64,000 nucleotides of DNA from Lojkania enalia (lineage: Eukaryota; Ascomycota; Dothideomycetes; Pleosporales): positions 194,858-258,857 of the forward strand of contig ML986619.1 of NCBI GenBank assembly GCA_010094045.1, written 5' to 3'. Shown piece after piece: positions 11,232 to 22,997 of this stretch (within the stretch, counting starts at the first letter, position 1; each line of letters opens with the position of its first letter). Under the pieces are notes generated by a model. That model searched no databases. It worked only from the letters and a program-made list of their open reading frames with translations, and was not told where the DNA came from. The position numbers were made by a program, and so were the translations under genes.

Positions 11232-14200
11232 TTACCCTTCAATCAATTGGTCAACCTCTACTAGCCCTCTTTCCTCACGCTTGCATTCTTCGTAGATCTT
11301 CTTTGCCCCAGCGTCTGCGAAGTCCAGTTCATCTCTTGTCATCGATTCTAAGATGATATGGATTTCCTCACAATCCCGAGCTCCATATCTTTCCGTTTTC
11401 CAATTCTGAATCATGCGAACCAAGGTTCTATGGCCATTTTCCCATGCTCTATAGATAGACCTCCTATAATTCTGGTTCGTTCTGCCTTTTACATCGGAGC
11501 CTGCCTCAAGAAGGTATTGTACCATATCGATCCGGCCCCATTCAGACGCACCTTCGATGGCTGATCGTCCTTTATATCCACCTGGTGGAGCATTGATGTC
11601 TGCCCCAGCCTCTAGAAGCATATTGAGAATCTCAAAATTGCCATTGATCGCTGCGAATTGGAGGGCAGTTGCGCTACGACAGAGATTCGCTTTTGCGTTT
11701 ACGTTGGCCTCGTAACCGAGTAATAGTTTAATTAGCGGAGCGCTGTCATACATCGCCGCAAGTTGGAGGGGAGTATCTAATTCGAAGAACCCGGTCTTTG
11801 ACGGGTCGGGATCGGCTCCATGCTCAAGGAGGACTTTTGCAACGTGAGAAGTCTCGTTTTCTAAGCGACTACGCGAGTAGTAAAGATATTGAAGAGAAGA
11901 TAATTTTCGATTGTCAATCCTATCGACACCAACTCTTCTATCGATCTCTTTTACGTTTATCCCAGTACTCAGAATCATCTTTACGGCATCGAGCCTACCG
12001 GTTGCTAGAGCCTCTCGGAATGCAAGGAGTATTCCACGGTTTTGCAACACGTAGTCTATTTCCTGTAATTTCGAGCCGTAAGAGTTCAATAGCCTCATAG
12101 CCATTTCGAGACTATCAGATAATTCAGTCTCCTTAATGTCTAATAATGCGAATGCTTCCTGTAGGGCGCATTTGACTCTACCCGGTGGATGCTCCAATAT
12201 TCCTTGAATGGTGACGGGAACGAGTTCATGAGGCTTGATCCCAGCCTTCAAAAAACGACTGATCATGCCTTCTTTACGCAGTTTTACTGCTAAAGTGAGC
12301 CCTACAGCGCCGTATCCGAGGAGTATTCCCCGGTTTTCTAATTGTGATTTACTGAGCAGGGTCTCCACCAATTGTTCATCGCCTTCATAAACTGCTTGGC
12401 AAAGGATAACCAGATCGTATAACTCCCTTGTAAATAAACCTATGTCTATAAGTTCTAAAGCATAGCCATAGCTAAACTTTTGAACGCACATAGCAAGACA
12501 TTCAGGTGTTCCCCACTCGCTCGACCCGGTATCTTTGATAACCTCCAATACGAGCTCACGGCAACCCCCCACCATTGCACTTTCTAGTGGGTTCCATTCT
12601 TCGTTTCGCACATCGACGTTCGAAGATCTACGTGGAATGGTCGCTTTTCTAGCGCGTAACGCGTGAAAGATCTTTAAGTATCCTTTCTCTAGGGCAATTT
12701 GGATGGCAGGATAATCAGTCCGAAATGAGAGACGCGGGTCAAATAAACCTTTTTCCCAGATCTCGTAATTTCCACTAATTTTTGTTCTGGGATGTACTTT
12801 AGCACCAGCGTCGAGAAGCAATCCTACCAAAGAATCATTGCCTTTGCAGACAGCGATTTGAAGCGGGTAGGCGCCACAACACTGGTTTGCATCCGCACGT
12901 TTGCTTAACAGAAAATGGACAAGGCTAAGTTGATCATTTTCTACAGCTATTTGTAGCGCGGATTTATCTCGTATACCGCGAGGAAAATTCCTCTCTAAAG
13001 TATCAGCATCGTCGAAAGAGTTTTGTCGACAGCTATCCCCTAAGGCAACACTATTGACATCCACCCCTAATTCTATCAGATGGCGTATGAGCGGCATGTT
13101 GGTAGTGAAGCAGGCGGCAGCTAAGGCACTTCCCTTCCCATTATCATCCATTTTGGTAACATCGACATTGTTATTTAGAAGATACTGGAAGATTGATAAA
13201 TCCTCCTGTATTGCTGCAGCCTCGTATAGGATCCACGGTTTAGACTTCATCGTGTCCAAAAGTGCGGGGTTTTGATCAACAAGGTACTGAAAGATGTCGA
13301 AATCGCCGCGTAGCGTTGCCGAACGAAGTGTATAGATGCTGATTTCCGGACAACGAGAATCAAATTGCGGCCTAGGTGTGAGAATATCCTTGACTATGTT
13401 GTAATTACTGCATTCAACAGCAAGATCCAGTAGCGAGTTATACACGTAAACATATTCTTGGAAAACCCGTCTGTTTGCTTTGGCGCCATGGTTGAGCAAG
13501 TATGTGACAAGCCCTTCGTCACTCGATTGAATAGCGCACGACAATGCACTTTGACGAAATGGATAGTATTCTGTATTGATGTCAACCTCATGTTCGATTA
13601 ACATGGCCACTAATGGCAAGTTTCCGCATTGCGCTGCGGGGATCAAAAGTTTCTCAGCAAATGCTTCCACCATGGGCAGTTTCCGGTCAAGCAAGCATTG
13701 GAGAAGCGAAAGATTACGCTTATCTTGGGCAAGACTAGCCATAACCGAAGTGCTCCTATCGATGTCGAAATTATTGGAAATAAAATATACAGCCAGTTTG
13801 AGAAACTCTAGCTGCGTGGTCCTTTGTGAGAGATCCCACACTTTCTGAACATTAATGTCTGAGGATCCGCCTCGGGTAGGTGGTAGATATGGTCTTAGGT
13901 TGCTGTATATAGCCGGGACCTCAACGCCGAAGTTCAATAGAGGAGCTGTCATTATATCATCAATCCAGTCTTGAATTGCCATTTTGAGGGATCCTCGCAG
14001 AATCAGTGTCTCTCTCTGACGAGCCGGCTGAGTAAATTCGAGAGATGAAAAATCCTCTGAACTCCATGGCAAAATGAGCAAAGGGAGTGAGCTCGTGATA
14101 TCCAATGTTCTAATGAAACACATAAATTGATACCAAGGCGTAAGCTCAGTCCAGTCGAAAAACAGGTCCCTTGAGATAGGCACTATAGAGTTCAGGGGTG

Positions 14201-14773
14201 GGCTAAAACCTTGGTGATGTTCTGCTCCTACAATAGGTGAAGATGGGCAATGTGGAGTGTAAACCCGGATGTGAGGTGGTGTTTTGTCGCGTTCAGCATT
14301 GTTCAACCCTGAAACTTGTATTAGCCTACAAATTAATGGCCAGAGACATGGAGGTCCGTACGAGAAGCAAAGTATTCGAATGTTGTTGAATGGTATTCGT
14401 AACGAGAGATTTTATTTTTCACTTTCGAAGTTGGTACCAATTTGTTTCGGATTTCCACGGCCGATTCGCGGCCTTGGGCCTCCCTCTCCTTAATGCGGCT
14501 AGTTATGAAGACCCAATCCTCTTTCCTATTTTTCTTCTTGATATCCCACTTTTTCAAGACGAGCTCATACTGAGATTTCCTGTAACTAGGTTAGCCGGGC
14601 CGAGATGTGCTTGGTTTTATAGCAAGGACCCGGACGTACGTTCTCTTATAGCCGTGTCGCTGTGACATCAACTCGATCACCTCTTTGAGAGTTCGCCCCT
14701 CATTAACATATAAGTCGTATATAACATCTTTGTGCAATTCCCATTCATCGTCATAAGCACGTCTTTTACCCAT
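11232..14773 (-). CDS. Clr5-domain ankyrin-repeat protein, three exons
   Basis: Exons are 14773-14640, 14579-14362 and 14308-11232, giving 1142 residues. Intron 1 (60 nt) has GTACGT and CAG. Intron 2 (53 nt) has GTACGG, a GCTAATA branch point and CAG. The N terminus is a Clr5 domain: EWELHKDVIYDLYVNEGRTLKEV, continued across intron 1 by TKSQYELVLKKWDIKKKNRKEDW. The long third exon encodes many ankyrin units, for example LIEHEVDIN, LLNHGAKANRR, LIELGVDVNS, LLLDAGAKVHPR, LLLGYEANVNAK, MLLEAGADIN and YLLEAGSDVKGR. There is no signal peptide or obvious enzyme domain. Such proteins are expanded accessory families in filamentous fungi with unknown targets; Clr5 resembles a short DNA- or protein-binding module. 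The frame is fully open, unlike the ankyrin relic at 3.5-5.8 kb. It lies in a gene-poor area next to a DNA transposon. Confidence 0.9.
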
Positions 14774-16307
14774 TGCGTTTTATGTGGCGCAAATACGATT
14801 CAGGGCTGTGTAATCTGAGAGGTAGCGCAGAGAGACAACGGGTTACTTTTTCAGTAGCTAACAAGGAGATTTCAAGCTCAAGAAGGTTATTCGAAGGGGT
14901 TTGAGTGAGAAGGACGATGGGATTCTAAGTCTAAGGCTATAAGATAGGCCCTTATTCCGACACACTTGGTCCTGCAGAAAAGTCACTTGAGCACAATTGG
15001 TTCCACCAAGAATTTTCTGTTACCTGATTGGGCGCCTTCAATTTCCGTAACATTTCTACATGCATGCTTGACTGGTCAGGGTCAAAATCTGCGTATTAAA
15101 AATGTACATTCTATAGGCTGTACGGTATATTGAAGTCATGTGTGTCTTTTACAAATGCGCTGCATGTTATCTAGACTCTGTTCGTGTCGTGAACGTGGAT
15201 TTGTGTAACGGCTCTAGCTACATGCCGTTGCCCTGTCAGTGTAGTCATCACATTAAAGGTTCGTGAATTTATTAATGTCTTGTTAGCAGCCTGCCCAGCG
15301 CTAGATTCTCGAATTTGATTACCTAACTAACGAACCTTCGAACGATATTTCGACATATTGTATCTGCGTCAATCTAGCCTTATGAGATGGGCGAAGCGAC
15401 TTGTCGATTGCACACCCATAACCGTGTTACGCCGGTGACCTAGTTTTCCGGTCCTCATCATTCGACAATGTAGAATCCCCAAGTATTGATGTACAATGGT
15501 CACCTAAGTAAGTTCTCGAGTATCTGTGTGACGCGCACGTTGTGTGCCTCTCGTCGAGCCGAGGTAGCTAGATCTGTCGCGTATTAGGCAGTATCAATTA
15601 CTAAGGCAAATATTAATGTATTAAAGGAGGGTAAGTGGCCTACCTGGCTAGAGGCTGGTAGTGGCGAGATTATATAGGCCTGAAAAACAGGCTAGCTATA
15701 ATAGGATAGCAGAAACACGTGACAAGATCGCTCGTTGTAGAAGCCAGTGCACCCATCACACCAACCACCACCACCATCATTGCTACTCTTGTCCCTCCTT
15801 AATTTCCTTACTTTAAAGTTTTCTCTTTTAAATAGTTCCGCCGACCCATAGACGTACGCGCTCTCTCGAGCTAGGCAATCAATCGGGCAAAACCTGGCAA
15901 CATTTCGGGCAAGGGCAATGCACTTTTCCCAGCTTCATGAAGTACGCGAGCAATGAAGAAGATACAGCCAGCATGGAAGAATGAGCAATCATAGAAGAGT
16001 GGAGAAGTGCAGGAGGCTGGGCAAGTGAAAAGAGTGGGCAAGCGCAGTAGAATGGACCAATACACAACAGTCCTGAGATGATCAGGATAAGGCTTGCTGG
16101 AAGCCCGTTTTCCTATCAAAGACAACAGCGAGGGCGTGTCACAAAGCAACTTAGGCGACAGAAAGCCTGTTTGAGCGAGGCTAGGCATCGCCGGAAGGGA
16201 AAGGAACATGGGTCAATAAGCAATTTGAGCAGATCCTAATTACAGATTTTGTAAGCTCAGGTCACGTGCCTGGTCAGCTGTGCAGCCCTTGACTAAGCAG
16301 TCTCATG
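14774..16307. other. Gene-poor stretch between the ankyrin gene and the transposon
   Basis: About 1.5 kb. The part next to 14773 should hold the promoter of the Clr5-ankyrin gene. The remainder has only short frames. The longest, on the minus strand around 15.87-16.21 kb, has no recognisable features. There is no tRNA or identifiable element. Confidence 0.4.
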
Positions 16308-16309
16308 TA

Positions 16310-16361
16310 ACGTATCCCACCAGTAAGCTGCGCACACCAGTAAGCTGCGCACCCCACCAAA
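16310..16361 (+). repeat. Left terminal inverted repeat of the Fot1-like element
   Basis: 52 bases, identical to the reverse complement of 18086-18137. It contains two tandem copies of CCAGTAAGCTGCGCAC with a 17-base period, which probably act as doubled transposase binding sites. Confidence 0.92.
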
Positions 16362-16390
16362 AATTACGCATCCTTTAACAACAACTTGAA

Positions 16391-18013
16391 ATGGCTCAAC
16401 AACAACGCATTCAATTGCTTCAAAAAGAAGGCAGACTATCTCTCGCTGCTTCTACCTATCGTCGCGATACAGCTCAGAGTATCCGCAGGCTAGCGACCCT
16501 ATATGATGTACCCGAATCAACACTCCGGTCGCGTCTTCGAGACGTCCCCGCCAGACACGAGATGCGCTCATCTAAGCGCAAGCTATCTCCTACAGAAGAG
16601 CAGAGCCTAGTAGACTGGATACTAGAGCTTGACCGACGAGGATTTCCGCCGCTAATTATCGACGTACGACGATTAGCGGATACTTTACTAGCTGCGCGCG
16701 GCCAGGAGCCTGCACCACAGCCAGTCGGCAAGAACTGGGCTACACGCTTTATCAACACTCAGGCAGAGCTGCAGACAAAGTGGAACCGTAAATTCCATTC
16801 ACAGCGCGCGCGATGTGAGGATCCTGTCGTAATTAGTGCGTGGTTTCGGCTTGTAGAAGAGACGCGGATAAAGCACGGCATTCTAGACGAAGATACCTAC
16901 AATTTCGACGAGACAGGATTTGCTATGGGTGTCGCAGCGACGTCAAAAGTCGTCACAAGCTCTGATACACTAGGTCGAGCAATTTCTATACAGCCTGGTA
17001 ACCGTGAGTGGGTTACTGTAATTGAGGGAGTTAATGCTACTGGATGGACGATTCCGCCGTTCCTGATCCTCGCAGGAAAGCTCCACCAGGCAGGCTAGTA
17101 CCACCATATACCTGGCGACTGGATGCTAGCACTAAGTGACAATAGCTGGACGACAGATCGATTAGGCTTTGACTGGTTACAGCATTTTAATAGATGTACA
17201 GAGACTCGTACAAAGGGAACCCATCGATTGCTAATACTAGACGGTCATAGTAGCCATGCTACGCCTGAATTCGACACGTACTGTACAGCGAATCGCATAG
17301 TCACGCTCTGTATGCCGTCTCACACGTCGCACCTCCTACAACCGCTTGATGTAGGCTGTTTCTCTCCGCTAAAGCGTGCGTATGGACGCGAGGTGCAAGA
17401 CCTCGCTAGATACAGCATCCTACACGTCGATAAGGAAGACTTCCTGTCGCTCTACGCTAGAGCTCGTACGTCAGTCTTCACAGAAGAGATAGTTAGAAGT
17501 GGATTCCTAGCGACAGGCCTAGTACCTGCGGATCCACAGCGTGTACTATCGTCGCTCACAGTCATCACGACAACGCCGTCCCCCCCACAGACACCCCACG
17601 GACAGGCCTGGACATCAGAAACACCTCACACAGCTGCCCAGCTAGAGAAGCAGGCTCGTCTAATTAAGGATCTTCTCCAGCGGCAGTCGCAGAGTCCTAC
17701 TAGTACCGCTTTCAATCAGCTTGTTAAAGGATGCCAGTTAGCCATGCAATCAGCCGCCCTACTAGCACATGAAAATACACAGCTTAAGGCAGCAAATCAG
17801 CGTCGCAAGCAGAAGGACCAGAACCGGCGTAGGTATATTGCCCAGGGAGGAGCTCTACAGGCAGAGGAGGGCCAGCGCCTAGCTGCAGAGGTCGAAAATA
17901 GGGAGCGAGAGCTGGATGAGCGATTCAGTGATCCTGCGCGCCGGCGCGCACCACCGACGTGCTCGAAGTGCCATACATTAGGTCATAGGAGGAATCAGTG
18001 TACCAGTGCCTAA
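16391..18013 (+). pseudogene. Fot1/pogo-family transposase with one premature stop
   Basis: A single frame of 540 codons plus stop, interrupted once by TAG at 17096-17098. The N-terminal part has helix-turn-helix DNA-binding regions (IRRLATLYDVPESTLRSRL, then the CENP-B-like segment around VGKNWATRFI). The DDE catalytic core is recognisable: first Asp in YNFDETGFAMG, second in LLILDGHSSHATP, third in LQPLDVGCFSPLK. A coiled, basic C-terminal region ends in a zinc knuckle (CSKCHTLGHRRNQC, CX2CX4HX4C). The stop lies between the first and second Asp, so the translated product would lack most of the catalytic core. A single G to A change from TGG would explain it. Everything downstream of the stop remains in frame, so the damage is young. 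Confidence 0.92.
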
Positions 18014-18085
18014 GAAAGCTCTCCATAGAATTTTAGCGTATTTTATTCTATTGTTGTGGTGCAATTGTTCAAAAACGCGCATCGA

Positions 18086-18137
18086 TTTGGTGGGGTGCGC
18101 AGCTTACTGGTGTGCGCAGCTTACTGGTGGGATACGT
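18086..18137 (-). repeat. Right terminal inverted repeat of the Fot1-like element
   Basis: A perfect reverse complement of the left repeat, including the tandem 17-base motif. The TA at 18138-18139 is the right target duplication. Confidence 0.92.
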
Positions 18138-18439
18138 TACTATATATTCCCCCGCCGTACCTTGACCGAGAGGTCAAAGGAACACCACAGTACACCATCA
18201 ATACATCCATCTATACCACCCTATACAGTCTCCACCCCCTCCTGCTTACAGATTTGATAGAAGACAAGATGGAATTAGCAAGACTTATCCCGAGATGAGA
18301 GTAACTGATAGCCTCCAAGGCAATGTAACTAATGTCCCTAGGAGGTCCAGACCTCATGCCTCTCTCCAAGCCATAGGCAACACCTCAACTTGACGGCGAA
18401 CTCACGGGGCCGGACATGAGAGGTTTTGCGAATTTAGTT

Positions 18440-19500
18440 TGGGATGTAGAAGCCAAAAATGGCTTGCTGGATCCTAGGAAGTGGAGGGGTACGGTGAATA
18501 GGATGAGGAAATGGCTCAAAAATTAAAGTAGGGTAGAGGGCCGTTAGGGAATATGCAAATGAAAACTCTAGGACGGTTGCGGAACGTGATTTGCTGAATA
18601 CTAAACTCAAAGAGCAGTATAATAGGGTTTTGACCGTGCTCGATGATGCCCCGTACGATGCGCGGCTGCTTGAACGTAGGAAACGGGAAGAAAGTGTGTA
18701 ACGGGTTGACAAGCGGATGAAGGACCGGGTGGAGTGATAGGAGGAATTTGTGACGTAAATGGAAAGCCTTCATGGTAGATTTGATACTTCTTTGGCTAAG
18801 TACGGTTAGATTACGGCAGAAAATTGTCTCTACAAACAACGGGACGAACAACAAACGCTCAGCGAGACAGGCGGTATTGCATGGAAGAGAGATCCACAGC
18901 CGTTCAAGAGCGCCGCTGAGAATGGGGGTATCATACCACAAGGGTAAGGCGGTTGTGGCATTTCTGGTAGAGCATGGGCTTTTGAATGATGAGGATGGCA
19001 ATTTGTATTTGGTGATAAAGATTCCTGGATTGAACTCTGGCTATTCCATCTTAACGGCAATCCAAGAGAGACCTGACATATTGTTATTTGGGTCCAAGAG
19101 GTGGTTATTTCAGCGAAGTTTACGCGTACGAAGAACTCGTCAGAACAGCCCAAACGGACAGACTAGGTGTTGCGCCAACGTCCCTGGTGAGAGGATGACT
19201 GAATTAGCTCAATCTTCCGCTGTGAACAGTCCGGGTTGATTATTGGCAGTCCGTCTTGCATCACTAGTTACGGAGGATGCGATGACTATACTACAGCTTC
19301 TTGGTAAGGGTAGGTTGATTTTCGAACTAAGGTCCATCCTATGTAACTGCGGATGCATTTTTTCTATCGCCTCATCTTGCGTCTCTGGCCATAGCAGATG
19401 CTTTACTTTTACATTTTCAGTCGCTGGCATATCCATGGTTCTTCGTTCGACTACTTTGCATTCCGAGCTAAAGCAAACGTCTTTCCTTACTCTCTAGTCG
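18440..19500 (+). pseudogene. Decayed coding remnant of unknown family
   Basis: Pieces of protein-like sequence on the plus strand change frame and are broken by stops. There is a charged coiled-coil-like part near 18590-18700 (LLERRKREESV), then WKRDPQPFKSAAENG near 18890-18920, and FLVEHGLLNDEDGNLYLVI near 18960-19020. I do not recognise the family. Whether this was one gene or several is unclear. It directly follows the transposon. Confidence 0.3.
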
Positions 19501-19790
19501 CCGCTATACCGTATATTGGTGGGTTCTAATTCTCCCGGGCTATTACCAAGGCTTTCCAGCCGCGAAAAGAACTTGGGACTCTGAGGAGAAGCTAAGGGCA
19601 TTATTAGCAAGATACTTCTTTCTAATTATTTAATTCGTCTTCTCTGAGCGTTATGCTAGACTGACATACCTATTCTCCAGCTCTTATTACCTGACACTGT
19701 GAGAGCGCCAAATTTTAGTAGCTAGTAATTATATAACATCCTGTTATTACTATTTCAACCTATTGTACCAATGCAGAACTCCCAAAGCAT
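19501..19790. other. Stretch between two decayed coding remnants
   Basis: AT-leaning sequence without recognisable features. Confidence 0.35.
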
Positions 19791-21008
19791 TGCTTGTAAT
19801 GCTGAGCATAGTTCCTCTTAGTCTGTATGTCATTACTTCGTATAAACATTTCACACTTCGCAATCACGCACCGGATTTACTACGTGTTTGCACACTACAC
19901 AATCACTTCACAGCCCTTGCTCGTCCACAAAGCCTCCTCCTCAAGATATTCCAACATGCAATTGGGCACCCTGTCCGTTCTCCGTCCTCTCCCGGTAATA
20001 CGTCATCTACCCATCAAAATGGTCATCCGACCTACGACTCACGAGCGCGAGATTCCACCACAAGTCTCGATGGATAACGCCGTTCACCATGAGCAGTTCA
20101 TCGACTTATCCTACGCATTCGCCCATTCACAGGCTGTGGCCAAGCGTCTCACCTAAGAGAAACCACTCTAGTTTCTACCTAAGAGCCCTCACCCAGACAG
20201 CAAGATCATTGCCGCGCACCCCTCGGACATCATCGACTCCAACATCTCTAAATCTATCCCAAATGTCCTCTTCTTCGGCGAAAAATTCAACCTAGACCAA
20301 AATAGCTATAGCTTCGGTTCCTCGCCCCGCCTACATATCGCATTCCTACATACGCAACGCGACATACCCCGGGACATCGATTTCCTGCGCATCCGGCGCG
20401 ACGAGATCGTCCGTTTAGCCCTCAACCGTGCCTAGGCAGATTCCAACCTCGTCCACACCGGTTGTTTCTACCGCCGACTTGCCCTTAAGATTCGGTGTCC
20501 CTTTATGGAGTCGCTGGCATGAGCGCATCGCACGACTGGCTAGCATCATCATCATCAATCATCTACTCGCCAACCGCACCTACCTCTTCGGCGAGACTTG
20601 GGCTAGTCTGGAACGATTCCTAGGGCATCGGGGCCGGGGGAAGTATACTAGGACCCGCGCCACGGTATTCGGTGAGGAATGGAAGAATATTATTGGTATG
20701 TAGGAGAGACATCCGGAAGTGGTAGAGTTATAGGATCCGGTGCTGTTCTGAATACGGCCCACTCGAAACTCAATCCGGAGAATAGCGTCAAATCAATTTA
20801 AAGGACGGTGGGTAGGGAATGGGATAAGAATGTTGATTCACGGTTTGTAGTTAAGGAGAGCTTTAAGGTCGTGGAGAGCTTCCTTGGTGAGGAGAGGGTG
20901 GATCCTGAAAAAGATAAAGAGGTTGAGGCAGCCGGTGTTCAGTTTAAGCGTATGGAAGATGGGGAGGCTGGTGCTGGCCAGATTCGTGTTAAGCGTGCCA
21001 AGCATTGA
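19790..21008 (+). pseudogene. Second decayed coding remnant of unknown family
   Basis: The plus strand shows protein-like runs broken by several stops: MDNAVHHEQFIDLSYAFAHS near 20070-20130, then DIIDSNISKSIPNVLFFGEK and RLHIAFLHTQRDIPRDIDFL near 20230-20390. A final charged part lies at 20808-21008 (VVESFLGEERVDPEKDKEVE). The parts look like one fungal protein of unknown function, with at least four in-frame stops. No family name can be given. The third codon positions still look gene-like, which suggests moderate age. Confidence 0.4.
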
Positions 21009-21629
21009 GAAGAAGATAAATAGTGTACTCTGAACGATTAAGATATGATACCCTTAAACGCAGGGAAGCAACAATGCACCAGGGAGTCGAATGAATCAAA
21101 AAAAATAACAGAAAAATTTGTAAGTAGTTGCTAGAGATGATAGATATATAGTTGCAGAACTCCAGTACGAATATGGATCAAGAATAAATTTGGCACGAGA
21201 AGGTACCGAAACGGTAATACGTGTGAGTGAGGTAGTTGATAGTATTACATTCAGCCCCCCAAGCCATTATGGTAGATCACATAGGAAATAGATCACATGT
21301 CCATTTTACAAATGCACAAAAGTAACATGTTAGACACATGAAACAGTACACCTGACGTGCATAACAACTCCATGCTTTTTCGGTTCAAGAGCGTCGCGTG
21401 CATGAACTACACTTACCAATCCACACATCGCGCGCACTAGATGGCAATTAACCGGTTTCATTTACCAGCAGGACCTTGAAAGAGCACTAGAAGACATAAA
21501 ATATATAAACATAGGAAGAGACGTTGACCTGGGAATAGAAGAAGGAAATTATATTCTTACGAGGATTGCTCTAGCCATTTGTGGATATTTAAGTTCTGAC
21601 ACCCGAAACAAAACATTCGACCATTCGGA
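21009..21629. other. Gene-free stretch upstream of the dehydrogenase
   Basis: AT-rich DNA with no supportable frame. The last 150 bases should contain the promoter of the short-chain dehydrogenase gene. Confidence 0.4.
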
Positions 21630-22340
21630 ATGCCAACCTACTTCCTCACTGGAGCAAACCGAGGCATCGGCCTTGAATTCGTCCGCCAATTATCCCCGAA
21701 CCCGGAAAACCTCATCATTGCTGCCGTTCGGTCATTAAAGGGTGAACTCACAGACCTTAAGGCCTTGGCTCAACGGGGGAACGTCCACATCATAGAATGC
21801 GATGTATCATCCACGGACTCAATATCCAGCCTCTCCTTCCGCGTCGCCGTGATTCTCTCCAAAACAGGCGCAAACCTAAATTACCTATTCAACATTGCCG
21901 GCATAAACGCTACATCCTCCGACACTTCGCTCTCAATTGAGCCCGCGTCTCTGGAAAAGCACATGAACACGAACGTCCTTGGTCCTGCAAAGATAGTGGA
22001 AACGCTACGACAATACTTGGCAAGAGGGGCTGTGGTAATGAATATGACGAGTGGACTAGCTAGCATGACTGTTGCAAAGGATGTGCCGAAATGCTGCACC
22101 TACAGTATTAGTAAGGCGGCGCAGAATATGTTGACGCTGCATCAAGCGAAGGATTTGAAAAGAAATCATAGTATTGTCATATGTATGGATCCTGGGTGGG
22201 TAAAGACTAGAATGGGTGGGAAGGGGGCGATGGTTGAGCCGCAGGTTAGCATCGAGGGGATGTTGGATGTATTAGGGAAATTGAAGAAGGAGGATAGTGG
22301 GAAGTTCTACAGGTTCGATGGAAGCCAGGTTCCGTGGTGA
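21630..22340 (+). CDS. Short-chain dehydrogenase/reductase (C-factor/sniffer-like)
   Basis: A single exon of 236 residues. The Rossmann cofactor motif TGANRGIG is at about residues 7-14, NIAG (the NxAG motif) at about 88-91, a Ser in the active-site region (NMTSGLAS), and the catalytic YSISK (YxxxK) at about 156-160. PGWVKTRMGG then follows, as in the family. The length is typical of a classical SDR. Acidic and polar residues after strand beta-2 do not decide NADH against NADPH. The closest subtype is the C-factor/sniffer group of cytosolic carbonyl-reductase-like enzymes; the substrate is unknown. There is no gene cluster around it, since the neighbours are decayed remnants and a CoA-binding protein on the same strand. 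Confidence 0.92.
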   Translation: MPTYFLTGANRGIGLEFVRQLSPNPENLIIAAVRSLKGELTDLKALAQRGNVHIIECDVSSTDSISSLSFRVAVILSKTGANLNYLFNIAGINATSSDTSLSIEPASLEKHMNTNVLGPAKIVETLRQYLARGAVVMNMTSGLASMTVAKDVPKCCTYSISKAAQNMLTLHQAKDLKRNHSIVICMDPGWVKTRMGGKGAMVEPQVSIEGMLDVLGKLKKEDSGKFYRFDGSQVPW

Positions 22341-22997
22341 GAGCCGGCTGAGGTGGGAGGAGCTGAGATACTGAAATAACTGCTGGCCTAGCCTTGTGTT
22401 AGAAATGGAGAAGAAGTTCGACGTTCAATTGCTGCTGGTTCCTTCGGCGGATTGCGTAGTCCTTGACCGGTGAGTCCATAGTGAAGCAGCTGAAGTACAT
22501 TTCGTTCTAAGCCGACTCAAATTAACAATTGACGCTCTCATAATCGGCTGTTTCTAGACCGAGAAGCTGTACATTCGGCGATATCTTGAAGGAATCAACC
22601 CAACTTTGGGCTTAGGGTAAGTCCCGTTTTTGTCCGCGGAAATTAAGAGATCCAAAGAAGCAAAAGGGCGCGCATTGGGAGTCGGGCAAAGTGCATTACC
22701 AATTGCAGTTGAAAGCGATGTGGCTGAACGAAAGCGTTCAGGCAGCGAGGCAACCACTCAGACCCTCAACCTCCTCCGATGGATTTCGGCCCCGCCTATC
22801 CATTGACATGATTTCGTCTAAAAGGGCGTCGAATGAAGAACTGAGGACGCGATGCGAGGAGAACCAAGTGAGATGAAGGAGACGAAGGATAATCACGCGT
22901 AATGACGTGCGTGTACCGAGGCATGTTTACCGCCGATAATTTCACACCGCACTAAGCGTTCTCCCCCCACGTCCACGCATCCTAGTAGCTTACACTC
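22341..22997. other. Intergenic stretch
   Basis: 657 bases between the dehydrogenase and the CoA-binding gene. Only short frames are open, and no feature was recognised. Confidence 0.4.

Larger units (their letters stand above)
16310..18137 (+). mobile_element. Fot1/pogo-like DNA transposon, 1828 bp, TA target site duplication
   Basis: The element is bounded by perfect 52-bp inverted repeats (16310-16361 and 18086-18137) and flanked by TA dinucleotides at 16308-16309 and 18138-18139. TA is the target of Tc1/mariner/pogo-superfamily elements. One transposase frame fills the interior. Identical ends and a nearly open frame indicate a recent insertion. Confidence 0.92.

Noticed and set aside
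15871..16209. 112-residue minus-strand frame before the transposon
   Set aside because: No recognisable domain, no splice partners and no sign of codon bias; probably chance.
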